Shown here: piece by piece, positions 32,910 to 41,171 of the stretch
Layout: each line of letters starts with the position of its first letter
Numbering within the stretch: the stretch's first letter is position 1
Assembly: GCA_029210965.1 (NCBI GenBank)
Contig: JARGFZ010000008.1
Coordinates: 34,435-98,434, forward strand
DNA from: a bacterium
GTDB taxonomy: Bacteria > BMS3Abin14
Direction of reading: 5' to 3'
DNA length: 64,000 nucleotides
Position numbers and translations under genes: made by a program
The notes under the pieces: model-generated
Told to the model about the DNA's origin: nothing
Seen by the model: only the letters and a program-made list of their open reading frames with translations
Databases searched by the model: none

Positions 32910-35039
32910 ATGAAAAAAATTATCGGAACGATCATACTTGTGCTTGTTCTGGTCCCCCTTGTTTTTACGGCCGGCGAAGCTGGAAGTAACAGGGGTAAAG
33001 GTAAGGAAGATCCGGTTTCCCGGGGGTACGTTATCGTCAAGTTCCGGGCCAACGCTCCTGAAGCAGACAAGGGAAAAGCCAGGGAGCGGGTTTCTGGGCG
33101 CAAAGGCCGCAAACTGAAGCGGGCAGGCATCGAAAAGGTGCACATCCCACCCGGGTGGGACGAAGAGATGGCTGTTGAGATGCTCAGCCGGGACCCGTCT
33201 GTTGAAAGTGCGCAGGTGGACTACAAGGTCGAACTTCTGGCTGCGCCGGTCCTGTTGGGAGTCATGTCTACCCTGGTCCCCAACGACCCCTTTCTCGGCG
33301 ACCAGTGGTACCTTGACGCCGTGCCCATTAAGGGCACCTTCGCCAACGCCGGCACCGTTAATGTGGATGTGGATATCGATGCCCCGGAGGGCTGGTACGT
33401 TGTGGATCGTACATTTGACACCTCCATGACAGCCGCCGTGGGGGTCATCGACTCAGGGTGCGGGGAATTGGGGACTTTCGATACAACCACCGGATATGAT
33501 CCTGGGCACAGCGATCTGCCCAACAGCGTTCTTTTCGCCAACACGGCAGAATTGCCGGCTGACGGAGCGGACACCACAGGCGACACAAACCTCATGCGCG
33601 ACGACGCCAACGGCTGGGACTTTGCAGACGTAGACAACATCCCGGCCGACGACATAACTGCGCCTGTCGCGACCTACCACGGGACCCTTATCAGCGGCAT
33701 CATCGGGGCTGCCTGGGATAACGGGCAAAGGGGGGCCGGCATCGGGAAGGGCCAGCTCCAGGTACTGCCTCTCCGTTTTACGAACAGTTTTTTCGATGTG
33801 GTAAATGCTGTTGAGTACGCCATGGATCTTGTGGATGACGGCCATGCTGTCCCTGTCCGGGTCCTTAACATGTCCTTTAAATCGGCCAACGGAATTGATC
33901 CCAACGGTCTTTCCGAGGCTGTTGCCATGGCTGGGAACCCTACATATCGTATAGCGGTGGTTGCGGCAGCGGGGAACGATAACGGGAACAATAACGACGA
34001 TTTTATCAACCGTGTGTGGCCTGCGGAGTACACAAGAGATCCTTCCATAGCCAGCGTTCTTGCAGTGGCAGCCACAGGCACAAACGGGGCTCTTGCCGGG
34101 TTTTCCAACATTGGCCCTAACTCCGTTCAGATCGCGGCTCCCGGTGACAATATCTATTCCACCTACGGGGGCAGTGCAGACTACGCTTACGGTAACGGGA
34201 CCTCCTTCTCAACACCCATTGCGGGAGCGGTGCTGGGCCTCGTCATGGCAGCTTACCCGGAGCTTTTGCCCGCCGAAGCCATCGACCGGGTCATTAAGGG
34301 CGGGGATTTCGACGCCCGTCTGGCTGGTCTGGTGCAGTCCGGAAAAAGGGTGAACCTGGCCGGCGCTCTGGCTCCCTTTTACCCCTATTCCGGCCTGGCC
34401 TACCTGGACAGTGCCGTTACGGTTTCCATGTACGCCGATACAATAAATCAGCAGTATGGGACAATGGTGAACGCGATCATTGATCCGGTTTTCAGTACAA
34501 GCCCCGATGCGGCGGTCATCGTCGCTGGAGGGGGAGGGTCGTGGGCTGTGTCTCCCCTTGCGCCGGGTATCACCCAGTTTACTCTAAATTTTGATGGAGC
34601 TTCGGCTCCCGTGGGAACCTACGATACAGGTCCCTGGAGGGTGACCGCCATACGGCCTTTCACGGCCCAACTCTTACCCAATGAGACGGTGTCTTTCAGC
34701 TCCCTTATTTCGGGGGATATCACCTGGGCCGTTAGCGACACTTCAGTAGCCACCATTGACAGCAATGGGGTCCTGACCGGACTCTCCAAAGGCATGACGA
34801 GGGTCATTCTTTCAGTTGCCGGCGTGGAAACGGATTACAGCGGACAGGTGCTGGTGCTGTCGTCTTCCACCTCTTCCAGCGGGTCGAGCGGGGGAGGGTG
34901 TGGAATCACTTCATCCCCAGGTGATCCATATATATCGGAGCTGATTGAGATGATGCTGGTGGGAATGATGCTGGTTATGCTGCGCAGGAGATGGATGGCG
35001 GTGCCCAGTCCAATGTCCAAAGCCCAAAGTCCAAAGTGA
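32910..35039 (+). CDS. Secreted subtilisin-family serine protease with Ig-like domain and C-terminal anchor signal
   Basis: This 709-aa protein has a signal peptide (IIGTIILVLVLVPLVFTAG), its own propeptide (GYVIVKFRANAPE to QVDYKVEL), and an S8 catalytic domain with Asp181 (VIDSG), His257 (HGT), oxyanion Asn356 (AAGND) and Ser432 (GTSFSTP). A bacterial Ig-like (Big_2) domain follows (WAVSDTSVATIDSNGVLTGL, about 610-640). The end has a Ser/Gly-rich linker, Cys664 in GGGCGI, a hydrophobic helix and RRRW. That is the layout of tripartite C-terminal sorting tags (GlyGly/MYXO/JDVT-CTERM type), often used by type II secreted proteins. No clear Shine-Dalgarno is seen. Confidence 0.9.
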   Translation: MKKIIGTIILVLVLVPLVFTAGEAGSNRGKGKEDPVSRGYVIVKFRANAPEADKGKARERVSGRKGRKLKRAGIEKVHIPPGWDEEMAVEMLSRDPSVESAQVDYKVELLAAPVLLGVMSTLVPNDPFLGDQWYLDAVPIKGTFANAGTVNVDVDIDAPEGWYVVDRTFDTSMTAAVGVIDSGCGELGTFDTTTGYDPGHSDLPNSVLFANTAELPADGADTTGDTNLMRDDANGWDFADVDNIPADDITAPVATYHGTLISGIIGAAWDNGQRGAGIGKGQLQVLPLRFTNSFFDVVNAVEYAMDLVDDGHAVPVRVLNMSFKSANGIDPNGLSEAVAMAGNPTYRIAVVAAAGNDNGNNNDDFINRVWPAEYTRDPSIASVLAVAATGTNGALAGFSNIGPNSVQIAAPGDNIYSTYGGSADYAYGNGTSFSTPIAGAVLGLVMAAYPELLPAEAIDRVIKGGDFDARLAGLVQSGKRVNLAGALAPFYPYSGLAYLDSAVTVSMYADTINQQYGTMVNAIIDPVFSTSPDAAVIVAGGGGSWAVSPLAPGITQFTLNFDGASAPVGTYDTGPWRVTAIRPFTAQLLPNETVSFSSLISGDITWAVSDTSVATIDSNGVLTGLSKGMTRVILSVAGVETDYSGQVLVLSSSTSSSGSSGGGCGITSSPGDPYISELIEMMLVGMMLVMLRRRWMAVPSPMSKAQSPK

Positions 35040-35104
35040 TAGGACTTCAAGTCTGATATTCACCCCCTGGATACGGCTGGCTGGACCTAAAGCTGTCACA
35101 AACG

Positions 35105-35131
35105 AACCGCAGTTACGACTGCGGTTTTTCT
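35105..35131 (+). terminator. Rho-independent terminator of the protease operon
   Basis: AACCGCAGT (35105-35113), loop TACG, ACTGCGGTT (35118-35126), then a T-run to 35129. It lies 65 bases after the protease stop, between converging genes. Confidence 0.85.
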
Positions 35132-35165
35132 TTGGACTTTGGTCTTTGGGCGTTGGTCCTTGGTC
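35131..35165 (+). repeat. Tandem heptamer array, 5 units
   Basis: Units read TTTGGAC, TTTGGTC, TTTGGGC, GTTGGTC, CTTGGTC. It starts right at the end of the terminator T-run and lies 14 bases from the rtcB stop. Confidence 0.85.
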
Positions 35166-35178
35166 TGTCCCCTTTGTG

Positions 35179-36636
35179 TTAACCCTTAATGACGCATAAC
35201 GGGCGCATTCTGGCCACTTTGGCCGCGATCCCGGCCCGGTGCACCACCTCCACAACAGCGGAAACATCCTTGTAAGCTTCAGGCATCTCCTCCATAAGGG
35301 AGGTCTTTCCCGCAGAACGAGCGAAGATGCCCTGATCTTCCAGCTCCTTCCAGATAGCTCTTCCCTTTGCCGCCCTGATGGCCGCCGTCCGGGAAAGGAC
35401 CCTGCCGGCCCCGTGGCAGGAACTGCCGAAGGTCTCCTTCATCCCTTCTTCGGTCCCCCTCAGCAGGTAAGACGATGTCCCCATGTCACCCGGTATGATC
35501 ACCGGCTGGCCAAAGGGTCGATAGCTCTCGGGTACCTCCCTGTGTCCGGGGGGAAAGGCCCTGGTGGCGCCTTTTCGGTGGACAGCCAGTGTCCTGGTTT
35601 TTCCATCCACTTCATGTTTTTCCAGCTTCACGATGTTGTGGGCGATGTCGTAAACAAGCTTGAAACCGAGATCGGAGGGGCCGATCTGTAGAAACTCCTG
35701 AAAAGACTCCCGTACCCAGTGCATAAGACACTGCCTGTTGGCCCAGGCGTAGTTGGCAGCACACTTCATGGCCTTCCAGTAGTCCTGTCCCTCGGGTGAG
35801 TTGAAGGGGGCGCAGGCAAGCTGCCGGTCCGGCAGTTCTATCCCGTATTTCCTCACTGCCCGGTTCATGACCTCAAGGGAGTCAGTGCACACCTGGTGGC
35901 CGAAGCCCCGGGACCCGGAGTGGATCATGACGGCGATCTGTCCCTTATGGATGCCGAAGGCATCCGCGGCGGCAGGGTCGAAAATTTCCTCAACATATTG
36001 CACCTCTATGAAGTGGTTCCCCGAACCCAGGGTCCCCTGTTGGGGAGCCCCCCTGGTGAGAGCCTTGTCTGAAACAGCTGAGGGATCGGCCCCGGCCATG
36101 CAGCCCCCCTCCTCCGTGTAGACAAGGTCCTCCGGTTCCCCAAGCCCCCTTTCCACTGCCCACCTCGCTCCCCGGGTGAGGACCTTTTCCCGCTCCTTGC
36201 TGCCCAGTTTAATGGGACCTTTGGAGCCAACACCTGTGGGTATCCGGGTAAAAAGGGTGTCCACCAGCTTTTGAAGGCGATCCCTTTTGTCCAGGTCCTG
36301 GCGTGTCAGGTGAGTCACGACCATGCGGACTCCGCAGTTGATGTCGTAACCTGTTCCACCCGGTGAGATGATCCCCTCCTGGTCTACATCGGTGGCCACA
36401 ACCCCGCCAATGGGCAGGCCGTAACCGAAATGCATGTCCGGCATGGCCATGGAGGCGCTGACAATGCCTGGAAGGGTTGCACCGTTAGCCACCTGGCGGG
36501 CGCTCTTGTCCCTGGCAATGTCCTTCATGAGTCGGTCATCGGCATAAATGATGCCGTGCACCCTCATGCCCGGAACGGCACCCTTGGGGATCTCCCATTT
36601 GTAGTCGTTTATTCTTTTGATGGTGATTTCGCTCAA
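35179..36636 (-). CDS. rtcB: RNA 3'-phosphate ligase RtcB
   Basis: This 485-aa Mn/GTP-dependent ligase joins RNA 2',3'-cyclic phosphate or 3'-phosphate ends to 5'-OH ends. Hallmarks are PDMHFGYGLPIGGV, SPGGTGYDINCGVRMV (metal-binding Asp/Cys), MIHSGSRGFGHQVC, and the active-site segment SCHGAGRVLSR. The start appears to be TTG 36636 with GGAGA nine bases upstream. The archease gene lies 155 bases upstream on the same strand, the expected RtcB cofactor. Confidence 0.96.
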   Translation of the reverse strand: MSEITIKRINDYKWEIPKGAVPGMRVHGIIYADDRLMKDIARDKSARQVANGATLPGIVSASMAMPDMHFGYGLPIGGVVATDVDQEGIISPGGTGYDINCGVRMVVTHLTRQDLDKRDRLQKLVDTLFTRIPTGVGSKGPIKLGSKEREKVLTRGARWAVERGLGEPEDLVYTEEGGCMAGADPSAVSDKALTRGAPQQGTLGSGNHFIEVQYVEEIFDPAAADAFGIHKGQIAVMIHSGSRGFGHQVCTDSLEVMNRAVRKYGIELPDRQLACAPFNSPEGQDYWKAMKCAANYAWANRQCLMHWVRESFQEFLQIGPSDLGFKLVYDIAHNIVKLEKHEVDGKTRTLAVHRKGATRAFPPGHREVPESYRPFGQPVIIPGDMGTSSYLLRGTEEGMKETFGSSCHGAGRVLSRTAAIRAAKGRAIWKELEDQGIFARSAGKTSLMEEMPEAYKDVSAVVEVVHRAGIAAKVARMRPLCVIKG

Positions 36637-36654
36637 AAAAGCGGTCTCCGTTTG

Positions 36655-36696
36655 GTAATCCGTTATCAGTGATCCGAAATCAGTTATCCGTGATCA
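36655..36696 (+). repeat. Tandem heptamer array, 6 units
   Basis: Units read GTAATCC, GTTATCA, GTGATCC, GAAATCA, GTTATCC, GTGATCA; the longest array in the window by unit count. It lies immediately upstream of the rtcB start, between archease and rtcB. Confidence 0.85.
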
Positions 36697-36791
36697 GTAA
36701 GTTCAAAACATTATACTGTTTATTCCGTATTACCTTACCTTCCCAATTGACAAAACAACGGATAAAATTATTCTTTCACGCTTCACTGCAT

Positions 36792-37214
36792 TTAAACATC
36801 AAAGATCACTTTAATCGTAACACGTTCGCTGGATTGGTCGATCTCCAGCCCGTGGTAAGTTGCCGCCTTGATGTGTGCATTGAGGGTGTGGATCTCAGGG
36901 TCATAGATGGCGCCTGTAAAAGTTGCGTCCAGATGGTTATTCCTGATATTCAGATGTGTGATTTTACCAGGGAGAAAACTCTCAGTATCTTCCAGATAAA
37001 TGATCTCGTTGAGGAGTTTAACTAAAAGACTGGGAAGGGATCCGGCTTCGATCCGGATACTTCTGGTGAGAGGCTGGTCGCCTCCGGAAGAGTCTGACAG
37101 GAGGGAGGCCAGACCATGGACGGCGCTGGTAAAGGCATCCTCGAGGCCAATGCCCCAGGCTTCGATGCCCAGGTCTGCGGTTATATTTTCGAGTTCCCTG
37201 AATCCTCCTGCCAT
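36792..37214 (-). CDS. Archease, RtcB activator
   Basis: This 140-aa protein promotes guanylylation and turnover of RtcB. Start ATG 37214 has GAGG at good spacing; a longer open frame to 37265 is less likely. The family pattern is clear: TADLGIEAWGIGLEDAFTSA, LLNEIIYLEDTESFL, a central AxFxGxxYDPEIHTLNAHIKAATYHGLEI and the C-terminal VTIKVIFDV. The conserved early Asp (TADLG) and the terminal Asp-Val are present. Its pairing with rtcB is a known functional association. Confidence 0.92.
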   Translation of the reverse strand: MAGGFRELENITADLGIEAWGIGLEDAFTSAVHGLASLLSDSSGGDQPLTRSIRIEAGSLPSLLVKLLNEIIYLEDTESFLPGKITHLNIRNNHLDATFTGAIYDPEIHTLNAHIKAATYHGLEIDQSSERVTIKVIFDV

Positions 37215-37252
37215 TATAACCTCGTAAAAAGTCCCGTTGGTCCTTTTTTCGA

Positions 37253-37332
37253 GGTGGTCACGCATCAGGCGTGACCACCCCAGGTCCCGTCGCGGCGGGA
37301 CTGCTTGATGGATTTATTCTGCGTCCATCAAG
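37253..37332. repeat. Family B multi-hairpin repeat, copy B1
   Basis: Three stacked hairpins: GGTGGTCACGC/GCGTGACCACC (37253-37279), GTCCCG/CGGGAC (37284-37301) and CTTGATGGA/TCCATCAAG (37304-37332). A CTCGTAAAAAGTCC stretch just before (37221-37234) recalls the terminal motif of family A. It lies between panD and archease. Confidence 0.75.
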
Positions 37333-37346
37333 TGTTTATCATAACG

Positions 37347-37742
37347 CTACCTGACAGCAGCTGCAATGTTGTCTGTTTCCATGCCGTTCTTCACATCAGC
37401 GATGGCGTTTGCACCGTCCACGTAAACCAGTGAAGGTTTGTGCATGGCAGCCTCCGCTGCGTCAACATGAACAAAACATGCCACGATGATGAGGTCCCCG
37501 GTAGATGCCTTGTGGGCAGCGGCGCCGTTGATGACCATTTCTCCGGCACCGCGCTTCCCCACGATGGCGTAGGTCTCGAAACGGTTACCGTTGGTGATGT
37601 TGTATATCTGGACCTGAGAGAAGGGGATGATCTTTGCCGCTTCCAACAGGTCCTGGTCGATGGTGATGGACCCCTCATAGTGCAGATTGGCATTTGTAAC
37701 TGTTGCCCGGTGGATCTTGCCTGCCAGCATGTTGTAAAGCAT
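37347..37742 (-). CDS. panD: Aspartate 1-decarboxylase precursor
   Basis: This 131-aa pyruvoyl enzyme makes beta-alanine for pantothenate. The self-cleavage site is in LHYEGSITID (Gly-Ser; Ser becomes the pyruvoyl group). The TNGNRFETYAI, NGAAAH and GDLIIVACFV segments are typical. It is the last gene of the panB-panC-panD set; the ATG at 37742 has GGAGG upstream on its strand. Confidence 0.96.
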   Translation of the reverse strand: MLYNMLAGKIHRATVTNANLHYEGSITIDQDLLEAAKIIPFSQVQIYNITNGNRFETYAIVGKRGAGEMVINGAAAHKASTGDLIIVACFVHVDAAEAAMHKPSLVYVDGANAIADVKNGMETDNIAAAVR

Positions 37743-37778
37743 TGTAATAGCCTCCTTTAAGGGCCCGGTGTGGGTTTA

Positions 37779-38633
37779 TTAGTCACCACTGATCTCAAGG
37801 ACAGTGTTATCGATGAGCCTCGTATCTCCCAGGAATACTGCCATAGCCAAAAGCGCTCGTTTCTCTATGGATGAGAGAGGGGTCAGGTCGTCTGCATTGA
37901 CGACACTTACATAATCGATCCTGTTAGTTGACTCCGATTCGATGATCCCGGCTACCTTCTTCTCAATTGCCCGAGGGTCCCTGACCCCTTCCCTTATCAT
38001 TTCACGGGCCGCGTCCAGGGAACGAGAGAGCGTAAGGGCGCCGGCCCTTTCGTCGTTGTAAAGACGGGCATTCCTGCTGCTCATGGCCAGCCCATCCTCC
38101 TCCCGAACTGTCGGCACTCCGATAACGCGGATGTTCATATTCAAATCCTGGACCATCCTGGAGATGACGCGGTACTGTTGGTAATCCTTGAGCCCGAAAT
38201 AGACCATGTGGGGACGCACGATATTGAACAGTTTGGAGACCACAGTTGTGACTCCGTCAAAGTGCCCCGGTCTGGAGGCACCGCACAAGGTTTCGGTGAG
38301 GCCCGCAACGGACACTGTCGTGAGGGTACCTTGTGGATACATCTCATCGGCGCCGGGTGTGAACAGGACATCGCAACCCACCTCCCGGCAAAGGGAAGCG
38401 TCACTTTCCAGGTCCCTTGGGTATGAATCGTAATCCTCGTCAGGCCCGAATTGGGTCGGGTTTACGAATATACTAACAATCAGAGCATGGTTCTCTTCCC
38501 GTGCCTTGCGCATGAGGCTCAGGTGCCCTTCGTGGAGGAACCCCATTGTGGGGACGAACCCGATCCGGTCGCCTTGTTCGCGGAGGCGGTCGGAGTGGTC
38601 ATACATCTCTGATATAGTTGTAATGATCTTCAT
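37779..38633 (-). CDS. panC: Pantothenate synthetase (pantoate-beta-alanine ligase)
   Basis: This 284-aa enzyme condenses pantoate and beta-alanine with ATP. FVPTMGFLHEGHLSLMR (HIGH-like motif), VSIFVNPTQFGPDEDYDSYPR, KLFNIVRPHMVYFGLKDYQQ and the KMSKS-like MSSRNARL are present. The length is typical. It is separated from panD by only 36 bases but from panB by 280 bases of repeat DNA. Confidence 0.97.
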   Translation of the reverse strand: MKIITTISEMYDHSDRLREQGDRIGFVPTMGFLHEGHLSLMRKAREENHALIVSIFVNPTQFGPDEDYDSYPRDLESDASLCREVGCDVLFTPGADEMYPQGTLTTVSVAGLTETLCGASRPGHFDGVTTVVSKLFNIVRPHMVYFGLKDYQQYRVISRMVQDLNMNIRVIGVPTVREEDGLAMSSRNARLYNDERAGALTLSRSLDAAREMIREGVRDPRAIEKKVAGIIESESTNRIDYVSVVNADDLTPLSSIEKRALLAMAVFLGDTRLIDNTVLEISGD

Positions 38634-38913
38634 ATTATTTTCAGGGTTAATGCGGCTTTCAATAAAGGGTCATCTACTGCGTTATCGCCCTTCGGAAATC
38701 CTCACCGTATGTTCCATATACGCCTCCGGTGTCCCTCAGGACTCTGGCCTTGTATCTAACCCTTACTTGAAAGCCTTGTAAAAAAGGAAGGATGAATGGG
38801 GAAGGAGGGAGAGTGAAGATGAACTCCCGTTTTCTATATTCCACCTTTCCCATTCCACCTTCCTCCTTCGTTATCCTGTTACTCCTCTACACTCTACACA
38901 TTGCACTCTGCAC
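38634..38913. repeat. panC-panB gap with family C repeat C2
   Basis: The C motif is CTGCGTTATCGCCCTTCGG then CGTATGTTCCATATACG (38706-38722), GCCTCCGGT, TGGCCTTGTATC and TTGAAAGCCTTGTAAAA (about 38655-38785), closely repeated between nudix/argG and argG/argF. It is followed by pyrimidine-rich heptamer-like text (38831-38860) and the CTCTACA array. No gene. Confidence 0.75.
38885..38912 (+). repeat. Tandem heptamer array, 4 units
   Basis: Units read CTCTACA, CTCTACA, CATTGCA, CTCTGCA, ending at the panB stop. Similar CTCTACA/CTCTGCA arrays lie at 50770 and 58703. Confidence 0.8.
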
Positions 38914-39714
38914 TCACTCATAAGAGTGCTCCTTCCCCGGGAACCTCCCTTCCGTCACTTCCCTGGCGAAGTCGGATATGGCTCGTTCCATCTCCTTACC
39001 CAGCTCGGCGTACCTCTTGACGAACTTTGGTACGAACTGGTCGAAAAGGCCAAGCAAATCGTTTAACACGAGAACCTGTCCGTCACAGTGTGGACCGGCT
39101 CCAATTCCGATAGTTGGTATGGCAAGCTCTTCGGTGACCTGTCTGGCGGCCTCGGCAGGAATGCCCTCAAGGACCAGGCTGAAAGCCCCCGCGTCCTGAA
39201 CAGCTCGGGCGTCGTCCAGAAGAGCCTGGAGCCCTTCTTCCCCTCGGCCCTGGACTCGATATCCCCCCATCGTGTGAACCGACTGGGGCATCAGGCCAAT
39301 GTGGCCCATAACAGGTATACTTCGCTGGGTGAGGTAGCTGATCGTCTCGGCCATGATCACACCACCTTCCAGCTTCACCGAGTGGGCTGGAGTCTCCTTT
39401 AAAAACCGGCAGGCGTTTTCAAAGGCCTGGACAGGGCCGGTCTGGAAGGAACCGAAGGGCATATCGGCAACGAGGAGGGAACGCTGGCAGCCACGGCCCG
39501 CAGCGCGGGTGTGGTGCAGCATTTCCTCCATGGTTATGGGCACGGTGGTGTCGTACCCAAGGACCACCTGGGCAAGGGAATCGCCTACTAAAATAATGTG
39601 GACGCCCGCACGGTCCGAATAAAGGGCGCTGGGATAATCGTAGGCCGTGACCATAACTATAGGTTCGCTGGCCTTCATCCCTTTGATGGTGTTTATGGTT
39701 ATTTTCTCACTCAT
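38914..39714 (-). CDS. panB: 3-methyl-2-oxobutanoate hydroxymethyltransferase
   Basis: This 266-aa TIM-barrel enzyme makes ketopantoate from 2-oxoisovalerate and methylene-THF. VMVTAYDYPSALYSDRAGV, ILVGDSLAQVVLGYDTTVPIT, VKLEGG, GHIGLMPQS and PTIGIGAGPHCDGQVLVLNDLLG are all diagnostic. It is the first gene of the pan set. A terminator serving the upstream gene lies before its start. Confidence 0.97.
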   Translation of the reverse strand: MSEKITINTIKGMKASEPIVMVTAYDYPSALYSDRAGVHIILVGDSLAQVVLGYDTTVPITMEEMLHHTRAAGRGCQRSLLVADMPFGSFQTGPVQAFENACRFLKETPAHSVKLEGGVIMAETISYLTQRSIPVMGHIGLMPQSVHTMGGYRVQGRGEEGLQALLDDARAVQDAGAFSLVLEGIPAEAARQVTEELAIPTIGIGAGPHCDGQVLVLNDLLGLFDQFVPKFVKRYAELGKEMERAISDFAREVTEGRFPGKEHSYE

Positions 39715-39730
39715 TTAAGACCCCATCGTT

Positions 39731-39758
39731 GGTGAAGGGTGAACTGTGAAGGGTGAAC
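39731..39758 (+). repeat. Tandem heptamer array, 4 units
   Basis: Units read GGTGAAG, GGTGAAC, TGTGAAG, GGTGAAC. It lies between panB and the upstream kinase terminator. A related GTGAAC array is at 58647. Confidence 0.8.
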
Positions 39759-39816
39759 AGAAAGTGCGCTGATTCCCAATCACTTTCCACGAGTCACAAA
39801 TCACGGCTTCTGACAT

Positions 39817-39840
39817 AAAAAACCCCGTACTCAGACGGGG
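39817..39840 (-). terminator. Rho-independent terminator downstream of the deoxynucleoside kinase
   Basis: On the minus strand CCCCGT, loop CTGAGT, ACGGGG, then six Ts. It lies 49 bases past the kinase stop and separates the dap/folK/kinase transcript from panB. Confidence 0.85.
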
Positions 39841-39888
39841 ACATCTGCCGCATTGGCAGGCTCAAAAAGTATCCCCGTCCCGGTCCGA

Positions 39889-40530
39889 CTAAGCGGATCC
39901 AAGCGGTACGTAAAACTGGACCCCTTTTTTCATCCGTTGGATCTCCCGGACCAGGTCCTGGAAGTCCTCAGGTCTCCTGACAAAGTCCACCTCGGCGGTG
40001 TTGATGATCAGGAGTGGGGTTTCATCATAACTGAAAAAGAATCTGTTGTAAGCCTCGTTAACTGCTTCAATATAATCCCGGCTTATCTCTCTCTCGTAAC
40101 TCCGGCCTCTCATTCGGATACGCTGCTGAAGCACCTCCGTTGGCGACTGGAGGTAAATGACGAGGTCCGGTTTCGGGATTCTCTGGTCCAGCAGTGCGTA
40201 AATCTGCTGGTAAAGCATCAGTTCGTCCTCATCGAGGTTAACCGATGCAAAGATCCTGTCTTTGGCGAACAGATAATCACAGATAATACTCTGGCTGAAG
40301 AGTTCCTGCTGAGCCAGTTCGCGCTGCTGCTGATACCTGCTCAGAAGAAAGAACATCTGGGTCTGGAAGGCAAAGCCCGAAGGGTTCGTATAGAACTTGG
40401 GAAGGAAAGGGTTATCCGCTGCTTTTTCCAGGACCACCCTGGATGCGAACTCCTCACCAAGCATCTGAACCATGCTCGTCTTGCCGACCCCGATGGGTCC
40501 TTCAACAACGATGTACTTTTTATCTGCCAT
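39889..40530 (-). CDS. Deoxynucleoside kinase (dGK/dAK family)
   Basis: This 213-aa kinase phosphorylates deoxynucleosides for salvage. It has a P-loop VEGPIGVGKTSM (9-20), a catalytic-base region VLEKAADNPFLPKFY, an ERR/DRS-type stretch (SQSIICDYLFAKDRIFA) and the LID arginines RIRMRGRSYEREIS. Family members phosphorylate deoxyadenosine or deoxyguanosine; the substrate here is not decided by sequence. It comes after folK in the operon, with a heptamer array in the gap. Confidence 0.88.
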   Translation of the reverse strand: MADKKYIVVEGPIGVGKTSMVQMLGEEFASRVVLEKAADNPFLPKFYTNPSGFAFQTQMFFLLSRYQQQRELAQQELFSQSIICDYLFAKDRIFASVNLDEDELMLYQQIYALLDQRIPKPDLVIYLQSPTEVLQQRIRMRGRSYEREISRDYIEAVNEAYNRFFFSYDETPLLIINTAEVDFVRRPEDFQDLVREIQRMKKGVQFYVPLGSA

Positions 40531-40621
40531 TACCAGTCCATAATTATAAGGCTACATTGGGCGATTGACAACAGAAGAAAAGTTCCGGATTCCTGGTTCC
40601 GAATTGAGAATAAATGACATT

Positions 40622-40647
40622 AATCCTCAATCCTCAATCCTCAATCC
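40622..40647 (+). repeat. Tandem heptamer array (AATCCTC)x3.7
   Basis: Three perfect AATCCTC units and a partial fourth, within the gap between folK and the kinase gene. It ends just before the folK stop codon. Confidence 0.85.
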
Positions 40648-40651
40648 GTAA

Positions 40652-41170
40652 TTATTTAAGTTCCTCCAACGTTCCCAACCGTCTTATTATCTGCTCTGGA
40701 TGCTGGATAGCCAGGTCTGAAGCTGCCTCACAAGCTGTTATCCCGGAGGGCGGTATTTTCAGGTCCGGCGCCAGTTCGGCAAGTGGCTCCATGACGAACC
40801 TTCGGTGGAGCATGCGCGGGTGAGGAACGATAATGTTTTTTCCTTTTACTGTAGTATTTCCGAGAAGCAGAAGGTCAAGGTCAATATTCCTCGATCCGTC
40901 CACTTCCTGTTCCCGAGCTCTGCCCATGGCTGTTTCAATGCTTAATAGCGCTCTCAAGAGGTCTTCGGGTACCAACGCGGTTTCCATCACGGCAACGGCG
41001 TTGAGGAACGGTCCTCCCTCCACACCCACAGGCGATGTTTCATAAAGGCCGGAAAGAGCTATAAATCGGGTATCCTCAACTGTTTCCAGCTTTTTCACTG
41101 CCTTATCAAAGGCCAGGACCCTGTCACCAAGGTTGCTTCCCAGACCGATATAGGCGGTCTTGATCCTCAT
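40652..41170 (-). CDS. folK: HPPK, 6-hydroxymethyl-dihydropterin pyrophosphokinase
   Basis: This 172-aa enzyme transfers pyrophosphate from ATP to hydroxymethyl-dihydropterin in folate synthesis. AYIGLGSNLGDR, LYETSPVGVEGGPFLNAVAV, RNIDLDLLLLG and PHPRMLHRRFVMEPLAELAP match HPPK throughout. It is one base downstream of dapL, so the two genes are probably coupled. Confidence 0.96.
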   Translation of the reverse strand: MRIKTAYIGLGSNLGDRVLAFDKAVKKLETVEDTRFIALSGLYETSPVGVEGGPFLNAVAVMETALVPEDLLRALLSIETAMGRAREQEVDGSRNIDLDLLLLGNTTVKGKNIIVPHPRMLHRRFVMEPLAELAPDLKIPPSGITACEAASDLAIQHPEQIIRRLGTLEELK

Positions 41171-41171
41171 A

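Noticed and set aside
38885..38912. CRISPR-like appearance of short regular repeats here and at similar arrays
   Set aside because: Units are 7-8 bp, directly abutting with no spacers, and no cas genes are in the window.
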